A stretch of DNA of 64,000 bases from Agrypnia vestita (Eukaryota; Arthropoda; Insecta; Trichoptera; Phryganeidae), in assembly GCA_016648135.1 (NCBI GenBank), contig JADDOH010005049.1:36251-100250 (forward strand), written 5' to 3'. The notes beneath the pieces are model-generated. The model ran no database searches and was not told the DNA's origin. It saw only the letters and a program-made list of their open reading frames with translations. A program made the position numbers and the translations under genes. Shown one piece after another: positions 36,301 to 50,900 of the stretch (position 1 is the stretch's first letter; every line of letters starts with the position of its first letter).

Positions 36301-39300
36301 GAAAGAAGTATATAAAACAATATGTAAAAGCCTATAATGTGCGTAAACAAATAAATAATAAAATATTTATTTTTACATATAAGCACAAGTAGCGGTTTTA
36401 CTTTCCCCGAAACTATATTCCTTCGAACTTCTTTAAATTTTAAAAATTAACGTCATAAAAATAGCCAACGGTTGAGCCGTCGAGAAGCGTCGCGTTGAAC
36501 CGTAGACAGTTGACCATCGTCCCGATGTTTAGATAGAACGTCCGCGACGTCCGCGTAACGAAGTTGACGCGTCAACTAGTTGACGAATTCAACTAGTTGA
36601 CGAATTCAACTAGTTGATCGTCTCGTCGACGGATGGACGTGGACGGTCTCGTTTCATCGACGGTAAATACGTCGACGACCCATCCCTAGTCCAAACCGCC
36701 TTCAAAGATTTTATTGATTCCCGTCCGAATGGTTTTTTTAGTAAAGGGATCGATAAACTACCTATGAGATGGCAAAAGTGCATAGATAGCAATGGTACAT
36801 ACTTTGATTAAATAAATATATTATAATAAACAAAAACGGCTTTATGTTCCTCCCATACTAAACGCCGATTTCATATGTAAGGACCTAATATGATTATGTT
36901 GTTTGAAAAGTAATAATTTCACAAATGGGACGAATTCAAAAGGGATATCCTTTAAAATACCAAATCCGTCAATTTGACGGGTGTCCGTAGATATAGGTAT
37001 AAAGCAACAAGATTTTCTAAAATAAGAGGTTTTCGAATAAAAAAAACTGTAAATATATTTGTACTGATCCATTATAAAAACTCATTTTAAAAAATCAGAA
37101 AAAATTTCTGCCTGTTTAGTAAAATTTACAAAGTAAATCGGAAATCCGTCAATTTGATGGGTGCCGTAAACCTGGCGCTAATTAGCTGAGGGATTTATGA
37201 GAAATTACGTTCGAAAGCAACGAAACGAGTGCAAATACGAAAAAGGAAAACTTACAGGGAGAATGAGTGATATATTAAGAAACTTCATCTGCAGGGTCAT
37301 GAAATTGGTGACGACTTCAAATGTGATTGATTTAAATGTTTTGAAATGATAAGTAAGGATCAGAAGACAAGAATAATACGTCAATTTAATCATTTCACTA
37401 CCAGGTGTGACAATGATAATAATTTAAGCGGGCTTATAACCTATCTAATGTACAACGTCGTCGTCCGCGATTAGGTGAAGAAAATGCGAAATTACACAAT
37501 AAATCATACTCTTACAAGATTCGTATGATTAGCGATAATATTTACGAGATACCGGTGTGTAGAAAAGCCTTTTTATCCTTGCACGGTATTACTGGAAGAT
37601 TGCAGTCTATTCAAAACTTACTGACTGAGCCAGGCGTTGTCTAAAAGATAATCGGGGAGCACGTGTTAAAACAAAGCTCCTAAACAAACTAGCGATTTAT
37701 CAAACATCTAGAAATTAAAATTGCTTCTTAGAAATTGAGAACCTAGCACACAAAAAGAGGGCTGAAGTCTTTTACGATAAAAAGAGGAAAGCTCGTTTGA
37801 GAGCTAGGCAGGAGGATGCCACAACACTGTCGATAACAATGGACTTCCAAAAAAATCTTCCTGTATTGAATATAAAATATAACCGCAAACGACGGCTGTT
37901 ATAAAATGTTATTTAAAAAAGTTCAAAAGATGCATTCAAGGGTTGGACTGACCTTTTCTTTCCTTGTGTCCTTTTCCTATAAGACCTGCACGTGAATTTA
38001 GAGTCTATAAAGAACACGCACGATTCACTTTCACAGAAATTTTAATATGTAATAGTCTATGGGAGTCCAGTGTGCTTAACAAACCAGTTTCTTTTCGATC
38101 TATAAAGGCAGGTATTAATGAGGGAGGATTTAAATTGCCTGGTTTGGCTTAAAAGGAAAAGCTGCCTATATTAACAGTGAAATATAAGGACCTGCAGTTC
38201 CTGAAAAAGTTTTGAAGGTCTGAAACAAAACGTTATCACAACGAACTTCCTCATGCTGCAAATGTAAAAGAATCAGAAGTTAATTAAACTAGTCATTTGG
38301 ACAACTATCATTATTGACTGTGAAGGCAGTGTGGACAGTGATCATTATATTCCAGATTTTTTAAGACTGATTAAAGATAATATAATTTTTAATTAGTTTA
38401 TAATGATCAAAAAGAGTGATTGTTTGCCAAAAGAATAGTACTGAGAAACATGTGCCTTAACAAAAATAAATTTTATTTTTACGTCTTTAAATCTGAGTTT
38501 TCTTTCACCGTTTATAAAATTAAAAAACATCTCTCAAAACGAAGTAAAAGGAACATTTATCATTATTGCAGTGGACCCTTCATTTGTTAAGAACTACGGT
38601 ACAAACATATTTGTAGATAAATGCCGATCAAACTCAGCTTCAGACAATTGTTTAATGAAGAGATAATTGGTAACCTGTAGCCGCGACAAATAAACCAACC
38701 TTTGCCAGAGTCTTTGATTCAGCCCTGTAAATGCGCAGCGGATTGTCGAACGATGGCTTGTAATTTCTTTTAGATTTGTGTTTGTATCTACTAGTAAATT
38801 GTTATCCTGCTTTTATATTTATTTATACTTTTCTATTTCTTTACTATTGTTATTTATTACTATGTTACTATTTCATAACTCTTAAATGAGAATAACTGCC
38901 ACAGAACAAATTTTACCTAGTATGGAGTTATTAGTAATTTATGTTAAACAAATGTAGAATAAACAATATTAAAAAAAAATTGTAAAAAATCTAAATTAAC
39001 TTGTAATTTCGTCGTGCAATTGTATAAACAACAATTTAAAAAATATGGTTTATTGATTTTTTGTATTTTTTTCATGTATACATCTTTAAATTTGCTTTTT
39101 AGCGTTAAATATTTTTTTAAGAACAATTTATGATTTTTTTATTAATATTTTCTATTTTAATTTTATTTGACAACCTATTATTACCTTTAATTATAAAAAA
39201 TAACAACTAATGACACTAAAATAATCATTAAAATAGCTCAAAACTGTACTCGAGCGATTTACTTGCTGCGTAGGGGGAGGGGGTATAAAAAATTGAACCA

Positions 39301-41952
39301 ACAGGGTTTCTGACAACATTCATACTGTTAATTCTGAACTCGGATCAATTGCCAGAAAGCGGTCCTCATATTATGCATACTCTAGTCCACCCAGCTCCCG
39401 GTCTATCTGTACGGTCTTCGGGCCTAGGTCCTGGCGATTGTTCGCTCTGAACTGGATCGTGCACAGCTTACTGCTCCATATCCTTGGATCTAATGAGGAC
39501 GAATAATTCATCGTACAACGTATAGACTGATACATCGATGTTTTCCTGGATGTACATATTTTTACATCGATACAAATTAAATTGCTGTTAAGGTGGATTC
39601 CATGACGTCATGTGTAAATACTAACGACAACAAACGCGTGTCAAGTACTGCCCGCACTCTCCGCCTCGCTCTCCACTGTACAAAGTTTCTCCGCGAGTTG
39701 TCCATGTCCACGTCACATTACAAAGAAAAATCGATTTCACCCCCTGCGCGCCACGCGATCTTGTTATAATCACATATTACTATTATACCCCCTCTTCACG
39801 CGTGTTTAGTTTGGATCGATGTAGGGTGATTGTGCTAGTAGTCGGCCATTTTACTAAAGTCATCTCTGGAAAATCATTGTAAGTTCATTTTGGAAAGGTG
39901 GTTTAGAAAAACACGTATGTATTAAAGAACAGGGAGTTTATTTTTATTATATTTATTGCTTTTAAAATTAGCCTAACCATAATAATTAAAATAATATTTT
40001 AATGTAAATGGCAGTTTTGCCAGTAGTCGACCATCTATGCGTCAGAAGTCGGCCACCTATGCGCCAGTAGTCGGCCATCAGATTTTAGCACAGGGCCGCC
40101 AGACGTCCTTTTGAATTTGCGCTATACAGGCATTTTTTTTTTAATGTATATGTACTTAAGTCCTTTTAACCTTTCCTACAAATCGTCTCAATCTGTTCAT
40201 AGGTACGTATGAAATACACTAATCACATACCTACTAGAAACATAATTATTTTTTTCGATTGGGCATTTTGGTCATATGTTAAAGCCGCTTTCATCTCCAT
40301 TAATAATCCGATTATTGTCTTCTAATACATCTTCATCATTGTTTTCTATTAGATGGGTTTTCGAGTCCTTAAACCAATTTCTTATGTATTTTGCGTGTTC
40401 TTAGAACACGCTAATAATGCTTTCCGCAATTCTGGCCGGCGTAAAAATAATAAATACCATCTTTCTCCCGGTTTTTCATCTTAGAAAGGTGATTTTATTT
40501 TTTCTGTCTTCACAATTGCTGCACAATAGTCGGAAGTTCTTGATTTTTAGAGGGAAAAGACATTTCGGTAATGCTATTAACTATTCAACAATTTTGTTTT
40601 CGTCGGATAACGATATAAAGTGATTTGGTTCCATTTGACGTGTTTTTTCCAATCCCCATCCCTTGATGCGGTTCTGCAGTTTTGCCCCAGGAACATCATT
40701 TCCAGACAATTTCTGACAAGCTGCGCGTATTTTTTCCCTTCTCTTACTGCTTAATGGTCTTTTTGAAGGCGATCATCAGTATACTGACGAAAAACGTACA
40801 GTAAAACCTCGATACAACGGGGGGACGGGGTGTCCGTTAAAGCTGAAAATCCGTTATAAATAAAAATAGGTTTAAAATAAATTAAAAAACTTTATGTTAA
40901 CTGTATTTAGATATAAATAAAAAATACAAAACACAAACAAAATTCTATTAATTGTCTTCGGATATTCGTCGTCAAGTGACGTTGCTGTTTGATATCAACG
41001 CGCTTGCTTTCGGTAATCCTGCTAATCAACTCTAAAATTACGAATATGCATATAATAAACTTCGTTATCTGACGAATAATCAATAAATGTTATTAGATCG
41101 AACGGCCAAAGAAACCTACGCGTTATTATATCAGGGAGTACCCTAGTATACTATCGCTCCGGCTAGGTGCAGTCCACGAGCAGGACGGCATTATGTCTCA
41201 CATTCTAGTGCTAGACGCATGACGTGATTATCACGGCCTCTAAAAATTGTTTACACGCGGCAATACTTGAATTTAAGCGTGTATAATATTAACCGGACGT
41301 TTTTATTTTTTTTTACATTTTACCGGATTTTTGTCCGTTATATCCGAAGTTCGTTAAATAGAGGTCCGTTATATCGAGGTTTTACTGTATTTTAGTTTTA
41401 GTCGCCATTGATACAAAATTAATAATTTCTATATTTAGTTAACATTAGGATGATAAAAGATAAAATTCATCTACCAAAACCGTCCTAAGACGCTGCATGG
41501 CCGACTAATGGTACATCAATTTTAATACGTCAACCAGTTGTCGGCCCCACACTTCTAAGTTAAAAAAAACATATTATCAGTGTGGTAACTAGCGGCCGAC
41601 TACTGGCTATTAGATAGTAGTGCTATTTTCACTAACACAACACATAAAATCTTAGTAGACAAAAATAAAACCAATATACGCTGCCAATAGTCGGCCGCCC
41701 CGGCCGACCACTGGATTTTGTAGAAAAAATTGTCCCAGTAACCGGCCGCACGAGTTTTAACTCGTAAATTTAGTTAATGTTTTTGCCGTTAAATGCTACT
41801 TTTACAGTGCAAACAAATTAATTCACTTCTAATTAATATAAATTAACTTTGTTTAAACCACTTATTTATTGAAAAAAATCAACATGTTTCAAAGCCAATG
41901 GCTTCTTCATCAGGAAAACAAATATATATATAGATATATATATATATATATC

Positions 41953-41989
<37 letters not shown>

Positions 41990-44900
41990 ATATTGTATCC
42001 ATCCGTGGTTTAAACAAAGTTAATTTATATTAATTATAATTATGTTACCACAAAATAAATTTGCTATATTTGAAGAAGAAGTACTTCACTTCTACTTAAA
42101 GTTTGAAAATTTCCTTAACGATGGTTCCGAAAAACCGGAATCAAAATTGATAGCTCAAAACCATCGTCATTTTATTGTGACTACTTAAATGATGCCTAAA
42201 ATAAACGCAAGATGGTGCAGTTTTGTGTTTCTTTCGCGGAATAGTGGCCGACTTCTTAGCATTCAAAAATATTATCGAATTATATCGCGAGTGTCAAGTT
42301 TATTCAAGTTGAAGTAATCGGTGGCCGGCTACTGACGGTTGCCGGTCACCCTGCCTTACATCTGATTTGTACAATACCACGCGTTCCCCCCGCAATAGCG
42401 CGACTTACCCCGCCACCCATTGCGCCCAGCCGAGCCGGTTCATTCGGAGTCCACCCTCGGTTAGGGTTAATTCCGAACTGTACGCGATTGTGATTTGTCC
42501 GCGTGTTTAGGAATTTTCCTCGCGATTGTAGTACTTCTTTCAAATAATTCGGGTGGGCTAAATTTTTAAACCGTTTTGTAATGATTTTGTGTCAAAGGTC
42601 GTAGCTTCGCGGAGCTTACTTACGAAACTTCGCGCGCGGTAGTGCTTAATTTATTGCTTTAGAAACTGATTCGCACCCTCAACGAAATCCTTACTTCATA
42701 TTGAAAAAATGTGTTCCATTTTATGCATTCGTAGAGGCAATAGTGAATTATTTGCGTATTTTGGAAAGTTCTTTCGATTTTCTTCGCGCAATCAAAATTT
42801 ACCGCCGTTTTTGGTCGAATGTAAATCACCGTTCGAATGTGAACTTTTGCGACAAGTTTAGTTTGCGTTTCATCGAGAGCAGGTGCGTCCGCGTTTGTTG
42901 TGAAAAAAGCGGCATCCTTACCGACTGAGGGTCCCAGAACTCGCGCTCGCGTTTTTATTTTTCATCTCAGCGGGGCGACTGTAAATGAATAATTCATTAT
43001 TATTTACATTTAGAGCGAGGCGTGTATATAACTTGACTACATGCAACATTTACTGCTGGTGTTTTTGCATATCGACCTTTTGAAAGAACAATCTTAAAGT
43101 GTTATAATATTTAAATTATAAAACAATGAATTGAGTGCAACAATAATAGTGATGTTTTCCACTCGGAAAAGTGTTGCAACATTTTTGAGTGCGTGATCGT
43201 AGTTCTCTCGTGAAGGATCGTTGTCCTGTTTTGGTTTCACGAGCCGACGTCACCGCCGAGTCATGTTGACCGTCGTTTCCTATAGGTTCTGGTGGGCTTA
43301 TTTATTTGAAATGTTTTTACCTACTAGTGGTTTTACTCGTTGCAATCTATCAAACAATGCACGTTATCTAGGAAATAAAAACAAAGCTTTATATACAGTT
43401 GTCTCATAGCTAGTAGCAAAAACTTTACAGGTAAATTCCTATCTTAATAATGAGTCGAAAATGCTCAAGCAACCACGACCTACAATATCAATAGTTATGG
43501 AGATATGCAATAACAAATTTTGCATTTTTTTTCCAATATTTCTGATTTATTTTTTGCAAAAAGTTGAACTATTATTACAGAATATTATAACAATATCGAT
43601 TGTGAAAAATTCATTCCCTTCAATAAAACCCAAATAAAGTAATAAAAACCTTTTAAAAATCATTTCAATCTTTTTAATAAAATAATAAAAACCTTGTTTT
43701 TTTTATCTTTAAGTTATTTTTTTTTAATCATAGTTTTTTATCATTAAATTACCGTAATGTTAGTTTAACTTTTTGCAAAAATATAAGTCAGAAATATCGA
43801 AAAAAATGCAAACATTGTAATTGCATATCTCCATAACTATAGATATTATAGGTCATGGTTCCTTGAACATTTTCGACTCATTATCAAGGAATTCACGTGT
43901 AAAGTTTTTGCTACTAGCTATGAGACACCCTATATAATGCGTATAATATTTTTGAAATATTTGCCACTTTATTAAAATATTTGTTTTTTCATATTATTAT
44001 TATTATCCCAATTTTATTAATAACAAAAAACAATTCCTACCCCAGGTGTAGTAGTGCCAGTAGTGATGATAATGATGACATAATATTCTCTTAGATATGT
44101 ACCTACATCTAAACGATTTTTATTGGAACTGAAACGTCACTTTATAATTTCATATACGTAGTATAGGTACTAACTAACAAATATTTATTTTTAGTTGTGT
44201 ATTATTTCGTATATAATATGTGATACGTATTTTAGGTGGCTGCTATTTTTATACTTTCTAATTTACATTTTCCTTATTCTATAATTGAACACTTTGTATA
44301 TATTTTTAAATGATTGCCACTTAAATGTGCGCGATTACGAAACAGTTGCGGTACTTTTCGTAGCAAGGTTGTTTTATTACCTAAATGAAATCTCAGTAAA
44401 ATTAAATCAAGTTTCTTTTAAATTTGTTTTTTATTCTCATCAGATATCACTACTAAAGTATAATTAATCTCTGGCTATATGTATGCTACACATTCGCTTC
44501 TCTTTCACATTGTCGAAAGATAATTATGATTGGAAAAAAGTATATATATTTGTCCGGGTACAATCTTACCCATTAAACGCCGTATACAAATTTACCATAA
44601 AATGGTTTGATGTACCCTTGTTCGTGTTAACTATTTAAAAAAATATTTTGCCCTCTAAAATACATCTTTATAAAGTGCGTCGGTAGGGTTCACACATTGT
44701 ACAATTTTACACAAGGCTAAACCGGCTCAACCATTCCTTTACGAATTCTGTAGTTGATGCACTTCCATTTTTTTTAATAATCAATTGTTGGCTTCCGATG
44801 TATTCAGCGTGTCTCGAAGACTTGAAAACTTGATAAATGCGCTAATTTTTTTAATATAATATTAAAGATAGATTATTGTATAAAAATGTGTTTTTTAGCA

Positions 44901-47900
44901 TATTTACAACGGTAATAAATTATTAAACATCAAAAAGCTTTACGAATTAAAGTAAAAGCCTTTCGATTCTACGCTTTTTTCAACTAATTACATGTTTTAT
45001 TTTCACTAATTTCGTCGTTTTCAACAGTAGCAGGATGTATTAGACCTTCTTCATTTTGAAGACTTAGGTCCCGGTCTCTAAACTTTTCGAACCAACTTTT
45101 GTGTTTCTTTAACCCTCCATATCTGTTTGAGATGCGTAATGCCCAATTTTAAATTCGAGCCAATAAATTCTACGAAATTGAGATTTTCAAATCCCTTTTC
45201 TAAAAGATAAAGATTCAAGTAATGCTGATTGATTTACTGACTAAATACTGCAGATTCCTAACTGTCAAAAAAACAAACAAAAAATGAACAAATATTTCCT
45301 AGCAAAGACGTTCAAAACGCCACAACATTAAAATCGGCTATTATCGGAACGGCCTTAGGTATTACCTATCTGAGAATGTTGCGAATATTTATGGTCGATT
45401 GTTGCAATACAAATGGTTCCTACATGTAAAGCGTTAGTATTGTTTCTGTGCACCGACCTGTACATTAGTATCTTTCATGTATGTACATATAAAACTTCGC
45501 CGCTCATTAGTGAAAGTACCCTACTATGAAGAAAAAAATGTGTCCTCATTAAACGTGCTAATGAACGACTTCCACGAAACGAGCCTCACGTCGCTGAAAC
45601 TCGTAGAACTGGACGACATAAAACAATCCTAATACACGAAGATTGCCAACAGTAGACTCAGTAGCTGCCGTGTCAGTTGATGCTGGTCGCCTCGCATCTT
45701 ATCACACCACTCTTCCGACTTCTTAAGTAGAATTGTGATTTCACGAAGGAAAACAGTAACAATTCTCGATTATTTTACCACATTTATAATCTTTATTTCG
45801 TCTGTCGTCTGTCGAATTGAATCGGCATTCCTGAATTTAAATGTCATTATGATGATGATGTCCGAAGTTGCAGCTAAAATGTTCGCAGCTACGAACTGTC
45901 TAATGTGCGATACTGTGTTGAGCGAGTGCTCGGTGATTTAGATTTGTTTCGAATGATTGCGCCAGTGTCGGCTAAGTATTACCATTGTGCGTAGGTTGCC
46001 CAGCAGGGAAGTGGAGCAGAAGATAGCGGAGTACCGGGCCAAGCTGATGGATGGAGACTCCCTCGACAAACCGGCAAAGGACGAGTTCGGCAGAATCATG
46101 TGAGTTTATTTCATTTCTTTTTAATTGAGTAAATTATATTATTACCGCGTTTCGAATTTGCCTTTTTTTATTTTCTTATCCGATTTAGCACGCTCTGTGC
46201 TGCGCCCGCGCCTGGCGCGTTCATACAAATTCTCGCTACCCGCGTTGCCAGCCTTTATCTACAGCTATATTGTAAATAATTATGTTAGATCCTTCTTATA
46301 TTCCATATAATAGTCTTAGCACACAAAAATAGTTTAGTATACATCTAAACATCGTATAGTTTAGTCGTTATCATATGTTTTATATATCGTTACGGTAATG
46401 GTGTGTTTACAAATGACAATAGCTACGTTGAGCACTGAATAATTTTGGTGAATTTTTCGTAACATTTGTAAATCTGTGACCGTTGTTTTTTGCACTAAGT
46501 GACATTTATTTTACGTGCGTGCAGTTATTATTATTCCATTTATACAGGAAAAAGTGAATTTATAATATTTAGTGGGTTTACTTGTTTAGTAAACTATTTT
46601 CTGATATTTTTATACGTGTTTTTGTTTTCGAATCATTCTAAAATTTTGAAATTTTATTTTAAATTTATCGAGTGAAGTGAAGCGAAAAAAAAAAGTATCA
46701 TACATCATCTTCTAAAAGGTTTAGGTGGTGTAAGGAAATAGGGATTCATATATTATTTTAGTCAGTGCTTCTGAACGCATATTACCTATTCAATTCTCAA
46801 AGCGAAAACAATTAAAAAATTTATGGCTTCAAACTGGAATTCATAGGCAATTTGCTTGGTCCTCCACGATCTTGTACTCCTGCTCCAAGTTCGTTCGTTC
46901 GTATATGCCTCATCCGTCGGCGACGTAATATGTAAGATATCTTCCAGCGATGTGTGAAAAAACAACAAAAGAAAAACAAAATTACGTAAGTGTAAATATT
47001 GCTGGGAAGACCTACAGAAAAAGTCAATTTTTTGTTGTATGGAATGAATGCCCTGAATGTCCCGGATTTTGTTTAGAATCGTGCTTTAGAATTTATCACG
47101 ATACAAACAATTTATAATAGATATTATCAAAAATAAGTACTTACATTTTGTTGTTTCCAATAAATATAAAATTCTTATCATCAAATATATGTTTATTCCC
47201 ATGACGAATTAGAAGATAATTTGCCGGTGATTCTCAAACATTTGCGGTTGAATTTCAAACACCTGCGGGAAGTTATGCCAGTAGCCACTTTATTTGTATA
47301 ATTTTATTGACAATGTTACCTGAAACCGACCCCTTTTAGTATTCACTGTTATCAATTGGTAAATCCAGCAAATATGATAATCCTATGTTTGTGTATATTT
47401 ATAAATAGCATTATAAAATGTACAAAGATAATTTGAGTCGTATATTTCCAGACACCGCTAACTCCAAAACCAAAGCAATTTACATCAGGTCAAGTTATTT
47501 ATACCTTATTGCGTGAGATGTTATTACCTACACTGTTAATTTTTCTAGAAAGTTTGTTTACATTTATAACAAACTTTCTAGAAAAACTAACAGTGTAGGT
47601 AATGACATCTCACACAATAAGGTATAAATTGCTTGACCTACTGTAAATTTTTTTGAAATGGAGTTAGCGGCGTCTGGAAATATACGACTCATTTGTCAGT
47701 AGTTCTTTTCTAGGCATATCAAAGACCTGCAGAAATTTATGCCATTAGCCTAACTTTATTTGTATAATTTTGTTGGAAATACTAACTGAAACCTACCCCT
47801 TTTATTATTCACTGTTTGCAATTAGTAAATCCAGAAAATATAATAATCCTATGTTTATGTATTTTTAAAAATAGAATTATAAAATGTTCACAGATTATGG

Positions 47901-50900
47901 GTAATTCTTTTCAAGCAAATTCATATACAAACCAGGAAAGATTCGTAATAAGCCTTATTTTATTCATATATTTTTATTGACAATTCTTCACTATTTTTAC
48001 TCCCTTTATATTAACTCGTGGCATCTGCTTGCTTGCCGTCAACAAAAACATTGGATCGATCTTTGACCCTTTTCCCGTGATCCAATCGAGCTGAAACTTG
48101 GCAAGCAGACTCGTGGCGACGATCAAGAATATCTATCAAATTTTAGTTAAAAAAAATAAATAATTATAGTATAATTTCGGATTTTTAGAAATATTATTGG
48201 TTTTTCAAATTGGAACATTAGAAAGGTTTGATTAGCAACGGCGCGGCGGCCCGATAACGTCGCGGAATATTTTCTAAATTTAAATTACTCCGTCGGTATA
48301 ATAGGTACATTACTACGAATTTCGAAAATTTACAAAACAATTGGTTCACAGATGACAGCAAAATTGGGTTTTTTGGGAAAATATCAAATAATAATTTATT
48401 TCTTTTAGATTTCTGCTTAGTTTTGAAGAATTCTACATTACTCAAATCTGATTCTGACTAAATCATTTGACGCTGGAAATTCATAAGGTACGATATTGAT
48501 GATAATTGAATCTATCAAAATCTTGACATCTCAAAACATCTGACATTTTAGAAATATATTAAATTTCTGTAAGTTTAGTGTTGTGTTATTTGTTTTAATT
48601 CGTCTTTAATTATTGTTATATTTTACAAAGAAAGGGAGTTTAGTAAAACCTTGGTTTTTATGGGTTTTTTACTCTTATGAATTTGTTTATCCACCAAATA
48701 TAATAATGTTATTATATTTAGAAACAGCATTATAAAATATAATGTATTTTTTTGCCCTCAAAGTTCCTATCGGAAACAAAAAATAATTCCACCACACACC
48801 CGACATCTTCATTAATTTTTTTTAGATTTTGTGCAAAAAATAACATTTTTCATTTTTCAATCATGAGATGTGCAATGTATAAATGGCAAATGTAAACTCA
48901 TCATTACGGCGGATGGCACAGTAACATCTCCGATGTATTACGGCTACACAACTTGCTTATATGGCATCCCCGCTCAATGTAATCGGTAGAGAGGGTTGTC
49001 TATAATAAAGATGAGGTGTAATAATGAGGTATTTTTTCATTTCTAGTGATTTGGTAACATTTTGAAAATCCTTCATTTTTGCAGCACACCACCAGTTGTC
49101 CCGTTCTGTATGTCGCAGTTAATGTATTTTAACAGATATAAAAATTTAATAAGATGAAATAAGGGATCGTACTATCTTGAGGCATTAAAAATATTCAAAT
49201 TCAATTTTTGTAACGTAACTAGTGCACATATAAAATTATTTTTACTATAATTATTTATGGCGTACATCGGTTAATATTTTTCATTATTAACAAATTATAT
49301 TGAAAATTTCATAATGGCGGAGTTAAATGTTATATGTCGCAAAGGTCGTTGTCCGTGACGCGCCCGGCTGGTGGGAATAATCATATCGTCAGGGTTTGAG
49401 TGACCTGATGATGAAGTGATGATGGTAATGTCTACAGCGTATAGAAAAAAAATTTTTTTTATGCAAATGGGATTAGTTTGAAAATAATTTTCATTTTTTT
49501 ATCTAATCTTTATCAATAATTCATAATGAGCAAATGTACGCTACATCGCAGACAGCAGACAGACAGAAGTAAGACGTGTGCAAAATTTGAACAAAATCTG
49601 CCCAATTGTAGTTCTTGAGATACCAACTCCAAAAGTCTGAAAAATGGAGTTTCGAGAAAAACGCAAAAAAATAATGTAATACCTTTAAAAATTCATCCAT
49701 CACACTAGCTTCCAAGTGCTATAACTCAGCCAATTTTTAGATTTTTGAATGAGTGATGACTCAAATTATTCTCATAACTTGAAGCTATTAGATAAAGTAA
49801 AATAAATAAAATAAAAACGTTGCGGTGCGGTAAAATACATTTTTTTGAAAATGTTAAGGTGCTGTATTCCCTTAAACAGAACACACGCCCCATTGTAACT
49901 GGTATCAAATTGTCACCATTATTTAGCACAAGTCCTACTAGGTGCCCAGTTGACAGACCGCGAGTAACATAATACAAATATTGTAGAGGTGTTCGTTTTG
50001 TATTCGTCGAATTAAATGCGAATACTATTCGAATATTAAAAGCAGTACAGATCTGGCTACATAAAATCCAAAAATGAAAAAGGATCGTTTGCCACTATTT
50101 ACAAAAGTGACACCAGATAGTCGACTAAACGCCTGAATCCCAAACTTCCACAAATTAGAAAGCAAAGTCTTGAAGAGCTAACATTTCATCTATCGACTCG
50201 TCAATCATCGGCGACTCTGGATCTTTTCCCGTAGTTACGCTTATTTATATTATTCCGACAGAAATTTGTTAATATATTTTTCTTGTGTAAGGGCATATAC
50301 GAGTGTAAAACTCGTCTGTGGGCGCTTGTCATCTTTTCCCTGACATTTAGACTGCGTTATTTATTAAAAACCTCGTAATGATTATGAATAAATTTCAAAT
50401 GTTTTGTTCCTTCCTTCCTTTAAATAAATGTGCAGTGTTGCACGCATTACAAGATACAGAATCTTTATATTTCCAAATCAAACTTGTGAACTTTTACGAC
50501 ATCTTTTACACATTATATACACACTTACTACAGGAACAATCAATAATTTTATTTAATGATAAATGCACAAGAAAGTTCGTTAGACCTCTTTCCATTTATG
50601 TAAGAAAGACAATCGAATTAGTATGTAAGCCGTGCGTACGAGGCACATTGTTTCGCTGTGTTGGTATTTACGGGTATAAAAATCTTACGAAAATCTCACA
50701 GAAAATGACACAAAGGTTTCCAAGCTTTCAGTGTTGATCACATTTCCAATGAATGAAGAAATATTAAGACGCATGACGCACGAAGGAGTCAAAATAACTT
50801 CATATTCTCTGCGATTAGAAGTATGATATCCTACAATTCAATATGCGGAGGAAGATGGGCGTCTACCGATGCCTAGGTAGAGAGTAAAGAGAGATTGTCC

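Larger units (their letters stand above)
33515..38653. mobile_element. Inferred composite element with about 68-bp inverted ends
   Basis: TTGTCTGAAGCTGAGTTTAT...TAGCTCTTAACAAATG at 33515-33582 is matched inverted at 38582-38653 (CATTTGTTAAGAACTACGGT...AGCTTCAGACAATTG). Between them lie an inverted-repeat segment, an RTE fragment, a piggyBac piece, a mariner piece and, next to the right end, transposase-like coding remnants (37.4-38.2 kb). The ends may belong to that last family, later filled with insertions. One-element status is an inference. Confidence 0.5.
39837..42355. repeat. Cluster of repeated CAGTAGTCGGCC words (subterminal-repeat-like)
   Basis: The 12-13-bp word (C)CAGTAGTCGGCC(A) or a near match occurs at least eleven times. 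It is forward at about 39837, 40021, 40043, 40065, 41534, 41683 and 41734, and inverted at about 41497, 41591, 41702, 42244 and 42322. The forward copies dominate at the left end and inverted ones at the right. This pattern fits the two ends of a DNA transposon with many transposase-binding subterminal repeats. Two other elements are inserted within. Confidence 0.65.
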
